Below, in pieces: positions 44,002-51,911 of a stretch of 64,000 bases of DNA. The stretch is from Roseitranquillus sp963776845 (lineage in GTDB: Bacteria > Pseudomonadota > Alphaproteobacteria > Rhodobacterales > Rhodobacteraceae), in NCBI GenBank assembly GCA_963776845.1, contig CAVZOJ010000011.1, forward strand, positions 558,001-622,000, read 5' to 3'. The position numbers and the translations under genes were made by a program. Numbering within the stretch: the stretch's first letter is position 1; the number at the start of each line of letters is the position of its first letter. The notes beneath the pieces were generated by a model. That model had not been told where the DNA came from. It worked only from the letters and a program-made list of their open reading frames with translations, and searched no databases.

Positions 44002-44949
44002 AGCAGACCCCCACCGCCGACCTACAAGACCAGGAACTGGCCGGCCTGTAACGAAGCGCTCAAGCGCCGGGGCTCGCTGACGATCTGGTTCGACCCCGAG
44101 ATGATCTGGGATGCCGCGCCGACAGGCAAGCGTGGCCGTCAGCAGACCTGCAGTGACACCGCGATCCAGAGGTGCCTGACGATGAAGGTGCCGTTCGGCA
44201 TGGCGCTGCGGCAGACGACGGGCTTCGTCGAGAGCCTGTTGCGGCTGGTCGGTCTCGACTGGACGGTGCCTGAGTTCAGCACGCTGTCCCGCCGCCAGAC
44301 GTCCCTCGCCGTGAACATCCCGTATCGTGGGCCCAGAGGGCCGTTGCACCTGCTGATCGACAGCACGGGATATCAAGGTCGAAGGTGAAGGCGAGTGGCA
44401 CGCCCGCAAGCATGGCGGCCCAAAACGGCGGGTCTGGCGAAAGATCCACATCGGGATCGACGGGGAAACGCTGGAGATCCGCCCCGTCGAGATCACCGCG
44501 AGATCACCGCGAGATCACCGGGAGCCACATCGGTGATGCACCTGTCCTGCCTGACCTCCTCAGCCAGATTTCGGAGGACCAGGAGATTGGCAGTGTCACG
44601 GCGGACGGCGCCTATGACACGCGGCCACGATGCCATCGCGGATCGAGGTGCCCATGCGGTTATTCCGCCCCGCAAGAATGCGAAACCATGGACGACCGCC
44701 ACCGCTGGCGCCCACGCCCGAAACGAGATCCTGCGCGCCGCGAAATACCTCGGTCGCGCGCTCTGGCGACGATGGAGCGGATACCACCGCCGGAGCCGCG
44801 TCGAGACAAAGATGCATTGCATGAAACTGCTGGGGCAACGGCTCATGGCACGGGACTTCAACCGGCAGGTTGCCGAGATCCAAGTCCGCATCGCCGTCCT
44901 GAACGGCTACACCGCGCTCGGCATACCCGTCACAGAGCCCGTCGGATGA
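44002..44949 (+). pseudogene. IS5 family transposase, multiply frameshifted
   Basis: DDE transposase remnant. The first open stretch reads PPPTYKTRNWPACNEALKRR, then WFDPEMIWDAAPTGKRGRQQ and LHLLIDSTG with the first Asp. An extra base at about 44372 breaks it. A second frame gives EGEGEWHARKHGGPKRR, an 11-base unit is tripled at 44489-44519 (22 extra bases), and about five bases are missing near 44625 after GAYDTR. The last stretch HDAIADRGAHAVIPPRKN to VTEPVG is again in the first frame. No start codon survives; a TAG precedes the first stretch. Confidence 0.88.
44489..44519. repeat. 11-bp tandem repeat, nearly three copies
   Basis: GAGATCACCGC occurs at 44489-44499 and 44500-44510, followed by GAGATCACC at 44511-44519. 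An intact transposase would need one copy; the two extra copies add 22 bases and shift the frame. This looks like slippage after the element was inserted. Confidence 0.85.
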
Positions 44950-45003
44950 GTCCGTCCGGGTAAAGGGGAACCTTGGCCATAAGCCGATTTGTGCAACAGA
45001 GCC

Positions 45004-45012
45004 CGAGGCAAC
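45004..45012. repeat. Target-site duplication, right copy (IS903 group)
   Basis: CGAGGCAAC, identical to 43937-43945, directly after the IS right end. Confidence 0.9.
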
Positions 45013-45036
45013 AGACTTAAGGGCGGCCCCAAGGAC

Positions 45037-45975
45037 TCAAGCCACCGGCGTCAGCAGATCACGGCCGGCAAGAAATGCAGCGGCATTGTCGCGCTGCAAT
45101 TGTCCCATAGCCTTGCGCGTCTCGATGGTGCCCGAGCCTTGGTGCGGCAGCAGCAGGACGTTGTCGAGTTTCAGAAACCGAGGGTCGATGTTGGGCTCGT
45201 TCAGATAGACGTCGAGCGCCGCGCCACGCAGTCCGTCATCCTCGAGCGCATCGAGCAGCGCACCCTCGTCGATAGTGGTCCCGCGCGAGATGTTGACGAT
45301 GATCCCGTCGGCGCCCAGCGCCGAGATGACCTCTGCGGAGACGTAACCATCGGTCTCGGGACCGCCGACGAGAGCGACGACAAGATGATCGACCGCTGCC
45401 GCGAGCGAGACCGGATCGGCGTGGTAGGTCCATCCCGGCGTCTCCTTCTCGGAGCGGGAGTGATAGTGGATCTCCGTCTTGAAGGCGTCGAGGCGGTCGG
45501 CGATCTCTCGCCCGATCCGGCCGAGTCCGACGATGCCGACCCGGGTGCCGCTGACCTTGCGGTTCAGCGGCATCTCGCCCTCGGCCGCCCACTTCCCCGA
45601 GCGGACCCATTCCGAGCCCTCGACAAGGTGCCGCGCCTGCGCGATCAGCATCGCGACCGCGAGGTCGGCCACGTCGTCGCTGAGGACGTCCGGCGTGTTG
45701 GTGACGCGGATGGCGCGCTCGCGGGCGGCGGCGACGTCGATGGCGTCGTATCCCACACCGAAGTTCGCGATCAGGCCGAGTTTGCGCAGCTTGTCCATCT
45801 CCCCGCCACCGAAGGCAGTATGACCCTTGAACAGGACGACGCGGGCCTCGTCGCGAACCTGCTGCGGCAGCGCGTCGAGGTCGGCCAGCGACGAGAGCAT
45901 GTGCAGGTCATAGGTTTCTCGCATCGCCGCAATGTCCCAGTCCTCGTAGCGGCCGATCGCGATGACGGTGTCCAT
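45037..45975 (-). CDS. D-2-hydroxyacid dehydrogenase (glyoxylate/hydroxypyruvate reductase-like)
   Basis: NAD(P)-dependent 2-hydroxyacid dehydrogenase of 312 residues. ATG 45975 follows GAGGAGG. The substrate-domain segment LGLIANFGVGYDAID, the Rossmann motif VGIVGLGRIGREIADRL near residue 144, the catalytic Arg in IVNISRGTTIDE, the Glu in DVYLNEPNIDP, and the His in LLLPHQGSGT complete the active site. It would interconvert a 2-keto acid (glyoxylate, hydroxypyruvate or a sugar-derived keto acid) and its 2-hydroxy form. It follows the DenD-like gene on the same strand by 23 bases. Confidence 0.92.
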   Translation of the reverse strand: MDTVIAIGRYEDWDIAAMRETYDLHMLSSLADLDALPQQVRDEARVVLFKGHTAFGGGEMDKLRKLGLIANFGVGYDAIDVAAARERAIRVTNTPDVLSDDVADLAVAMLIAQARHLVEGSEWVRSGKWAAEGEMPLNRKVSGTRVGIVGLGRIGREIADRLDAFKTEIHYHSRSEKETPGWTYHADPVSLAAAVDHLVVALVGGPETDGYVSAEVISALGADGIIVNISRGTTIDEGALLDALEDDGLRGAALDVYLNEPNIDPRFLKLDNVLLLPHQGSGTIETRKAMGQLQRDNAAAFLAGRDLLTPVA

Positions 45976-45998
45976 TTGGTCGTTCCTCCTCGTTTGCG

Positions 45999-46964
45999 TC
46001 AGCGCGCCGGCATGTCGTCCTCGATGTAGAAGCGCACGTTCTCCTCGAAGCTTGCGTCGGCCTCCAGGCCCAGCTTCAATGCCTTCTGGGGGTTTAGGTG
46101 ATACCGCCACCCAGAGACGATGCGCCGGATCTCCGGCTGGTCTTCCCAGCGGATCAGCTGCGCGGGCTCAGGGCCGGCTACGGCCGACATTGCCTCGACG
46201 ATATCGCCGATGGAGGCAGTGAGGCCCGGCATCATCATGCAGCGGTTCTGGCCGAGGTCGGAGGCATCGATCTCCGCTCCGCGGATCAGGTTCTCGACGC
46301 ACCGGCGCGGCGACAGGTAGTAGTGCAGGAAGTCTGGTTCGACCGGGCAGACGGCCTCCTGTCCGTTCAGGGGTTCGCGGACGATCGACGACATGAAGGA
46401 CGAGGCCGCCCGGTTGGGCCGGCCTGGCCGGACCGAAATCGTCGGCAGGCGAAAGCCGCGGCCGTCGACGAAACCCTTCCGCGAGTAATCGTTCAGCAGC
46501 AGTTCCCCAACCGCCTTCTGCATTCCGTAGGACGTCTGTGGGTTTGGCAGGGTCCAGTCCTCGATCGGGTCGGGCACGTCGCCGCCGAACACCGCCAGCG
46601 TCGAGGTAAAGACGACGACCGGGTTCGTCTCCAGTGCCCGGCACCGCTCGAGCACGTTCAGCGTGCCGTGGAGATTGACCCGCATGCCGGCCTCGAAATC
46701 TTCTTCCGCGTGGGCAGAGACGATCGCTGCGAGGTGATAGACGACGTCGACGTCGGGTCCGATCGCCGAGGCGACGCTCGCGGGATCGCCGATGTCGCAG
46801 CTCACCAAATCCACCGGGAATGGAGCATCCACAGGGGCGGGGTCATTGACGTCGGCGAGCGTCAAGCGCGAGATCGATCTGCCCCTCAGGCTTTGCCTCT
46901 CGGCCAGACGCCGAGCCAGCTTTTGGCCAACGAAGCCGCCACCGCCGATGATCAGGACGTTCAT
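45999..46964 (-). CDS. NAD-dependent epimerase/dehydratase, D-erythronate dehydrogenase (DenD)-like
   Basis: Extended SDR of 321 residues. The NAD motif GGGGFVGQKLARRL is at residues ~7-20, VVYHLAAIVSAHAEEDFEAGM follows, and the catalytic Tyr-x3-Lys is in SYGMQKAVGELLLNDY with Ser in FTSTLAVFGG. The region GFRLPTISVRPGRPNRAASSF matches the DenD group, which oxidises C4 aldonates at C2. The true substrate may be a different aldonate, since the DUF1537 kinase and OtnC/OtnI partners of the DenD pathway are absent. It is divergent from the HIBADH-like gene and upstream of the 2-hydroxyacid dehydrogenase. Confidence 0.85.
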   Translation of the reverse strand: MNVLIIGGGGFVGQKLARRLAERQSLRGRSISRLTLADVNDPAPVDAPFPVDLVSCDIGDPASVASAIGPDVDVVYHLAAIVSAHAEEDFEAGMRVNLHGTLNVLERCRALETNPVVVFTSTLAVFGGDVPDPIEDWTLPNPQTSYGMQKAVGELLLNDYSRKGFVDGRGFRLPTISVRPGRPNRAASSFMSSIVREPLNGQEAVCPVEPDFLHYYLSPRRCVENLIRGAEIDASDLGQNRCMMMPGLTASIGDIVEAMSAVAGPEPAQLIRWEDQPEIRRIVSGWRYHLNPQKALKLGLEADASFEENVRFYIEDDMPAR

Positions 46965-47090
46965 GATCCCCTCCTCCCAGGTGTCTAGTCAGCGCACAGG
47001 TGCTGAACGCCAAATCCGCGCGCGCACGTCCAACCGTCCCGATCGGTATGTAGCCGAGCATGGGTGGTCGGGTTGCATCGCGGACCATCC

Positions 47091-47098
47091 GGTATACC
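47091..47098. promoter_or_regulatory. Short palindrome in divergent promoter region
   Basis: GGTATACC within TCCGGTATACCAAT lies 44 bases upstream of the HIBADH-like gene, in the 177-base gap between the two divergent catabolic operons. It resembles the core of GntR-type operators (TGGT-N-ACCA). No GntR gene is present in the window, so this is weak. Confidence 0.3.
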
Positions 47099-47141
47099 AA
47101 TCCGGCAGGGCGTCAAAGCGGGGCGCCGACAGGGAGGACAC

Positions 47142-48074
47142 ATGGTGGAAAGCGGCAAGCCCGTGATCGGGTTCATCGGCGTGGGCTACATGGGCCACGG
47201 AATGGCGGCGAACATCCTCAAGGGCGGCTACACCCTGCAAGTCATGGGCCGGCGGAACCGCCAGCCCGTGGAGGATCTGGTCTCCAAGGGCGCGAGCGAG
47301 GCCGCGAGCGCCCGCGAGATGGCCGAGGCGTGCGACATCGTCCATCTGTGTCTGTCGAACAGCGGACAGGTCGAGAGCGTCGTCCGCGGCAAGGACGGCA
47401 TCCTCTCCTCCGGTAAGTCCGGGCTGATCGTCATCGACACCACAACCGCCGACCCGACCTCCACCATGGCGCTGGCGGCGGAGCTGTCGGACGCCGGCAT
47501 GACGCTCGTCGACGCGCCGCTCGGGCGCACGCCAAAGGAGGCGGAAGAGGGCACGCTCGACGCGATGATCGGGGCCGATCCGGACGTTCTGGAGCGGATT
47601 CGGCCGATCGTCGATTGCTGGGCCGGCAACGTCACCCATACCGGGCCGACCGGCAGCGGGCACAAGATGAAGCTGATCATGAATTTCATCTCGATGGGCT
47701 ACGCCGCGCTCTACTCCGAGGCCGTCGTAACCGCGACGAAGGCGGGCCTCAGCCCGCAGACTGTGCGCGACGTGATCGGGGGCAGCCGGCTCACGAACGC
47801 ATTCTTCGACACGTTCATGCGCTATGCGGTGGAGCGTGACCGCGACGCCCACAAGTTCTCGATCACGAATGCCAGCAAGGATGTGCGCTACCTCGCCGCG
47901 ATGGCTTCGGAGGCCGGGGTCGCCAACCTGATCGGTGCTTCCGTCAAGCACTACTTCACGATGGCAGAGGGCATGGGCAAGGGCGATGACTTCGTGCCGA
48001 TGCTGTCCGATTTCGTCGCCGAGCTCAACGGACTGGACCTGGCCGCCGCGGTCGAGGAGGGAAAGCGAGCCTGA
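47142..48074 (+). CDS. NAD(P)-dependent 3-hydroxyisobutyrate dehydrogenase-family oxidoreductase
   Basis: Beta-hydroxyacid dehydrogenase of 310 residues. ATG 47142 follows AGGGAGG. NAD motif GFIGVGYMGHGMAANIL at residues ~9-25, VIDTTTADPTSTM, the substrate signature DAPLGRTPKEAEEGTLDAMIG, and the catalytic Lys in GSGHKMKLIMNFISMG near residue 180. The family includes tartronate semialdehyde reductase, HIBADH and L-threonate dehydrogenase (LtnD). With the DenD-like and dehydratase genes around it, a four- or five-carbon sugar-acid substrate is the best guess. It opens the plus-strand operon with the dehydratase and an SDR. Confidence 0.88.
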   Translation: MVESGKPVIGFIGVGYMGHGMAANILKGGYTLQVMGRRNRQPVEDLVSKGASEAASAREMAEACDIVHLCLSNSGQVESVVRGKDGILSSGKSGLIVIDTTTADPTSTMALAAELSDAGMTLVDAPLGRTPKEAEEGTLDAMIGADPDVLERIRPIVDCWAGNVTHTGPTGSGHKMKLIMNFISMGYAALYSEAVVTATKAGLSPQTVRDVIGGSRLTNAFFDTFMRYAVERDRDAHKFSITNASKDVRYLAAMASEAGVANLIGASVKHYFTMAEGMGKGDDFVPMLSDFVAELNGLDLAAAVEEGKRA

Positions 48075-48278
48075 TGCTGGCGGTCCCGGCGGCGACGCCG
48101 GCGTCGGCACCTGTCGTCCCGGGCTGAGCTCTCGTGGGTTCTGCGGCCCACTGGCGGCTTCGTGCTTTCGCATCGCCGTCGTCGGAGCGACACCCTGTCT
48201 TCCCGCGGCTTCGGCGGCCACTTGCGGCCGATGGCCGTTAGGGTGAACCTGCCGCGGCTGGTGAGGGAGGACATGGCG

Positions 48279-50060
48279 ATGGCCGACACGCGCGCCAACA
48301 GGCGGTTCAGGTCGCAGGAATGGTTCGACAACCCCAACAACCCGGGGATGACGGCGCTCTATCTCGAGCGGTACCAGAACCAGACCTTCAGCCGCGAGGA
48401 GTTGCAGAGCGAGCGGCCGATCATCGGCATCGCCCAAACCGGCAGCGACCTGGCGCCTTGCAACAAGATCCACGTCTTCCTGATGGACCGGATCAAGGCC
48501 GGCATCCGCGATGGCGGCGGCATTCCGATGGAGTTCCCGGTCCACCCGATCCAGGAGACCGGCAAACGTCCGACCGCCGCGCTCGACCGCAATCTGACCT
48601 ACCTCAGCCTGGTCGAGGTACTGCACGGCTACCCGATCGACGGCGTCGTCCTGACCACCGGCTGCGACAAGACCACGCCGGCGCTGCTGATGGGTGCGGC
48701 GACCGTGGACATCCCCGCCATCGTGCTCTCCGGCGGGCCGATGCTCGACGGCTGGTGGAAGGGCAAGCGCGCCGGCTCCGGCACGGTGATCTGGGAGGCG
48801 CGGCGGCGTCTTGCCGAAGGGAAGATCGGCTACCCGGAGTTCATGAACATCGCCTGCGCCTCGGCCCCCTCGCTCGGCCATTGCAACACCATGGGCACGG
48901 CCTCGACGATGAACGCGATGGCCGAGGCGCTGGGCATGAGCCTGACCGGCTGCTCCGCCATCCCGGCGCCGTTCCGCGAGCGGATGGAGATGGCGTACCT
49001 CACCGGCCGCCGCGCCGCCGAGATCACTTACGAGGACCTCAAGCCGTCCGACATCCTGACACGCGAGGCGTTCGAGAACGCGATCGTCACCAACAGCGCG
49101 ATCGGCGGGTCGACCAACGCGCCGCCGCATCTTCAGGCCATCGCGCGCCATATCGGCGTCGAGCTCAATGTCCGGGACTGGCAGAGCATCGGCTTCGACG
49201 TGCCTCTCCTGCTGAACATGCAGCCCGCCGGCGAGTACCTTGGCGAGTCGTTCTTCCGTGCCGGCGGAGTTCCCGCAATCATGGGCGAGCTGCGCAAGGC
49301 CGGACGCGTCCGCGAAGGCGCGATGACGGTCACCGGGCGTACGATGGGCGAGAATCTGCAAGATCGGGAAAGTCGCGACACCGACGTGATCCGCACCTAC
49401 GACGCGCCGCTGAGGGCGAATGCAGGGTTCCTCGTCCTGTCGGGAAACCTCTTCCACAGCGCGCTGATGAAGACCTCGGTCATCAGCAGGGACTTCCACG
49501 ACCGCTTCCTGAGTGACCAGGGGCGAGAGGGCATCCACGAGGCCACGGCGATCGTCTTCGAGGGGCCGGAGGACTATCACGACCGCATCAACGACCCCGA
49601 CCTGCCGATCGACGAGCATGCGATGTTATTCATCCGCAACGTCGGCTGCGTCGGTTACCCCGGCTCGGCCGAGGTGGTGAACATGCAGCCGCCCGACGCC
49701 GTGATCCGTCAGGGCATCGAGCACCTGCCGACTGTGGGGGACGGGCGCCAGTCGGGCACATCCGAGTCGCCTTCCATCCTCAACGCGACGCCTGAGGCGG
49801 TCGTGGGCGGTGGCCTCGCGCTGCTTCGCACTGGCGACCGGGTGCGGCTGGACCTGAACGCCTGCACGCTCGACGCGCTTGTCGACGAGGAAGAGTGGGA
49901 GGCGCGGCGCGCTGCGTGGACCCCGCCCGAGATCGTCAGCCAGACGCCGTGGGAGGAGCTTTACCGCGCCACCGTCGGACAACTCGGCGACGGTGGCTGC
50001 CTCGAACTGGCGACCGCGTATCAGCGCATCGCCCGCGACCTGCCACGCGACAACCACTGA
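48279..50060 (+). CDS. IlvD/Edd family sugar-acid dehydratase (xylonate dehydratase-like)
   Basis: Fe-S dependent dehydratase of 593 residues that converts an aldonate to a 2-keto-3-deoxy acid. The start ATG 48279 has GGAGG nine bases upstream; ATG 48273 is in frame but too close to it. The opening RRFRSQEWFDNPNNPGMTALYLERY, LTTGCDKTTPALLMGAATV with a cluster cysteine, SAPSLGHCNTMGTASTMN, and NMQPPDAVIRQGIEHLPTVG match Caulobacter XylD and relatives rather than IlvD proper. Final LPRDNH also matches. It lies ~200 bases after the HIBADH-like gene and 16 bases before the SDR gene. Confidence 0.9.
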   Translation: MADTRANRRFRSQEWFDNPNNPGMTALYLERYQNQTFSREELQSERPIIGIAQTGSDLAPCNKIHVFLMDRIKAGIRDGGGIPMEFPVHPIQETGKRPTAALDRNLTYLSLVEVLHGYPIDGVVLTTGCDKTTPALLMGAATVDIPAIVLSGGPMLDGWWKGKRAGSGTVIWEARRRLAEGKIGYPEFMNIACASAPSLGHCNTMGTASTMNAMAEALGMSLTGCSAIPAPFRERMEMAYLTGRRAAEITYEDLKPSDILTREAFENAIVTNSAIGGSTNAPPHLQAIARHIGVELNVRDWQSIGFDVPLLLNMQPAGEYLGESFFRAGGVPAIMGELRKAGRVREGAMTVTGRTMGENLQDRESRDTDVIRTYDAPLRANAGFLVLSGNLFHSALMKTSVISRDFHDRFLSDQGREGIHEATAIVFEGPEDYHDRINDPDLPIDEHAMLFIRNVGCVGYPGSAEVVNMQPPDAVIRQGIEHLPTVGDGRQSGTSESPSILNATPEAVVGGGLALLRTGDRVRLDLNACTLDALVDEEEWEARRAAWTPPEIVSQTPWEELYRATVGQLGDGGCLELATAYQRIARDLPRDNH

Positions 50061-50076
50061 CCCCCGGAGACCGGCC

Positions 50077-50814
50077 ATGAGCAAGACGATCCTGATCACC
50101 GGCGCCGGAAGCGGAATAGGCCGCGCCACCGCCCAGGCTTTCCTCGATGCCGGCTGGCGCGTTGCGCTGGTGGGTCGACGCGAGGCGCCGCTGGTTGAGA
50201 CGGCAGGCGGCCGGAGCGATGCGCTGGTCTTGCCATGCGATGTCACAGCGGAGGCCGAGGTCGACGCAGCCTTCGAAAAGGCCCTTGAGGAATGGGGACA
50301 CCTCGATGCGCTGTTCAACAACGCCGGCACGAACGTCGCTGGCGCGCCAATCGACGAGATCTCGCTCGCTGACTGGCGGACGGTCTGCGACATCAACATC
50401 ACGGGCATGTTCATGATGGCGCGTGCGGCCTTCCGGCAGATGCGCCGCCAGGACCCCCAGGGGGGGCGGATCATCAACAACGGCTCGATCTCGGCGCACG
50501 TGCCCCGCCCGGGCTCGGTGCCCTACACGATGTCGAAGCACGCGGTGACCGGACTGACGCGCACGCTGTCGCTCGATGGTCGGCCCTACGGCATCGCGTG
50601 CGGCCAGATCGACATCGGCAACGCGCTGACGGACATGGCTCAGAAGATGACCACCGGGGTGCCGCAGGCGGATGGGTCGGAGAGGGTGGAGCCCGTCATG
50701 GACGTCGCCCACGTCGCGAACTCGGTCCTTCACATGGCCAGCCTGCCGCTCGACGCGAACGTTCAGTTCATGACGGTGATGGCGACGAACATGCCGTACA
50801 TCGGGCGAGGCTAG
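50077..50814 (+). CDS. SDR family NAD(P)-dependent oxidoreductase
   Basis: Classical SDR of 245 residues, start ATG 50077 with CGGAGA upstream. Cofactor motif TGAGSGIGRATAQAF at residues ~8-22, LFNNAGTNVAGAP, catalytic Ser in NNGSISAHVPRPGS, and Tyr-x3-Lys in PYTMSKHAVTGL. The tail includes QIDIGNALTDMAQKM, a feature of a group often found in sugar and sugar-acid clusters. It probably oxidises a hydroxyl of the sugar acid or its dehydrated product. Last gene of the plus-strand operon; it converges on the LacI gene nine bases away. Confidence 0.88.
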   Translation: MSKTILITGAGSGIGRATAQAFLDAGWRVALVGRREAPLVETAGGRSDALVLPCDVTAEAEVDAAFEKALEEWGHLDALFNNAGTNVAGAPIDEISLADWRTVCDINITGMFMMARAAFRQMRRQDPQGGRIINNGSISAHVPRPGSVPYTMSKHAVTGLTRTLSLDGRPYGIACGQIDIGNALTDMAQKMTTGVPQADGSERVEPVMDVAHVANSVLHMASLPLDANVQFMTVMATNMPYIGRG

Positions 50815-50823
50815 AGCGCAGGA

Positions 50824-51804
50824 TCAGAGCGCCGGCGGCGCGGTGCTGCTCCGCACAGTCAGTTCGACGGCTAGCGTCTCCATCAGCGTACCACTCTCGG
50901 CGTCGACGCCGCCCTCGAACTGGCGGAGCAGTCTTTCCGCCGCTCGCCGTCCAAGCTCGGCGCGGGGCTGGTGGATCGTGGTCAGCGGCGGAATGAAATG
51001 TCGCGAAAGCTCGATATCGTCGAAGCCGACGACCGAGACCTCTTCGGGAACCCGCACCCCCATCGCCGCGCATTCCGCGATGAATCCCAGCGCCATCTCG
51101 TCGGACGCGCAGAAAATCCCGGTCGGGCGCCGGTCCATTCGCGCCCAGCGCCGCGCCGCCTCCGCGCCCGACGCGAGGCTGAAGTCGCCCGCAATGACCG
51201 CGCCTGCCCCCACCAGGTCGTGGAACCCCTCGCGCCGCGCAATGCTGAGGACGTTTCCCTGGGGGCCGGCGACGTGCGCCACGTTGCGATGGCCGAGATC
51301 CAGCAGGTGCCGCACCGCGAGGCGGGCGGCCGCGACGTTGTCGATCCGGCAGCCTGGCGTTGCGAGCCCGGGAATCCACTCGCACGCCGTGACGAGCGGC
51401 AGGCCGAGGCCCGCGATGATCTCGGGTGGCTGCGCGCCGTCGAGCAGGATCACGCCGTCGGCGCGCCCGTCATGGGCGAGGTCCGACAGCCGCGCGTTGC
51501 CGCGAACTGTGTCGGCTACCTGGACCGTCAATCCGGCCTCGGCGCAAACATCACCAATCGCAGCCAGAATTGCGCTGAAGAACGGGTTGGCGAGATTAGG
51601 CACCAATACCAGGACGGCACCGGCCCTGGCGCGCCGCAGGTCTCGCGCCGCCCGGTTGACGCGGTAGCCCGACGTCCGAACCGCATCCATCACGCGTGCC
51701 CGCGTCTCGGTGCCGACCGAGGCTGGCGAACCGAGCGCGCGGCTGACCGTCGCCGTCGAAACGCCGGCGAGCGCGGCCACGTCCCTGATCGTCGTTCGGC
51801 GCAT
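50824..51804 (-). CDS. LacI family transcriptional regulator
   Basis: Repressor of 326 residues. The N-terminal helix-turn-helix TIRDVAALAGVSTATVSRALG and hinge helix (VNRAARDLRRARA) are followed by a periplasmic-binding-like effector domain (LVLVPNLANPFFSAIL, GIFCASDEMALGFIAE, VVGFDDIELSRHFIPPLTTI). It is divergent from the TIM-barrel gene, and a matching central-CG palindrome lies between them, so it should control the 51912-57789 operon and itself. The inducer is probably the imported sugar or an early product. Confidence 0.94.
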   Translation of the reverse strand: MRRTTIRDVAALAGVSTATVSRALGSPASVGTETRARVMDAVRTSGYRVNRAARDLRRARAGAVLVLVPNLANPFFSAILAAIGDVCAEAGLTVQVADTVRGNARLSDLAHDGRADGVILLDGAQPPEIIAGLGLPLVTACEWIPGLATPGCRIDNVAAARLAVRHLLDLGHRNVAHVAGPQGNVLSIARREGFHDLVGAGAVIAGDFSLASGAEAARRWARMDRRPTGIFCASDEMALGFIAECAAMGVRVPEEVSVVGFDDIELSRHFIPPLTTIHQPRAELGRRAAERLLRQFEGGVDAESGTLMETLAVELTVRSSTAPPAL

Positions 51805-51859
51805 CGAGGTCCCCCGGAAACCCTCTTGACGGCTGCCGCAAGCCGCCGCAAGTTCCTCA

Positions 51860-51873
51860 TGTAATCGTTTACA
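51860..51873. promoter_or_regulatory. LacI-type operator
   Basis: TGTAATCGTTTACA is a palindrome with the central CG and TGTAA/TTACA arms typical of LacI-family operators. It lies 56 bases upstream of the lacI-type gene start and 39 bases upstream of the TIM-barrel gene start, where it could control both. Confidence 0.75.
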
Positions 51874-51911
51874 CCAGCCGCAGAGCTGAAGGCGATCATG
51901 GGAGGATAATC

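Larger units (their letters stand above)
43946..45003. mobile_element. IS5 family, IS903-group insertion sequence with decayed transposase
   Basis: A 1,058-bp element bounded by GGCTCTGTTGCA and its inverse TGCAACAGAGCC, with further partial matching inward. It is flanked by a perfect 9-base duplication CGAGGCAAC. Size, ends and duplication agree with the IS903 subgroup. It sits between dctP and the hydroxyacid dehydrogenase gene, which share one direction, so it may have interrupted an operon. The transposase inside is frame-broken, so the copy cannot move by itself. Confidence 0.92.

Noticed and set aside
46989..49619. Very long minus-strand open frame (876 codons)
   Set aside because: It is antisense to the HIBADH-like and dehydratase genes, both of which have convincing motifs; the product is Arg/His/Val rich with no domain. 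An artefact of GC-rich third positions.
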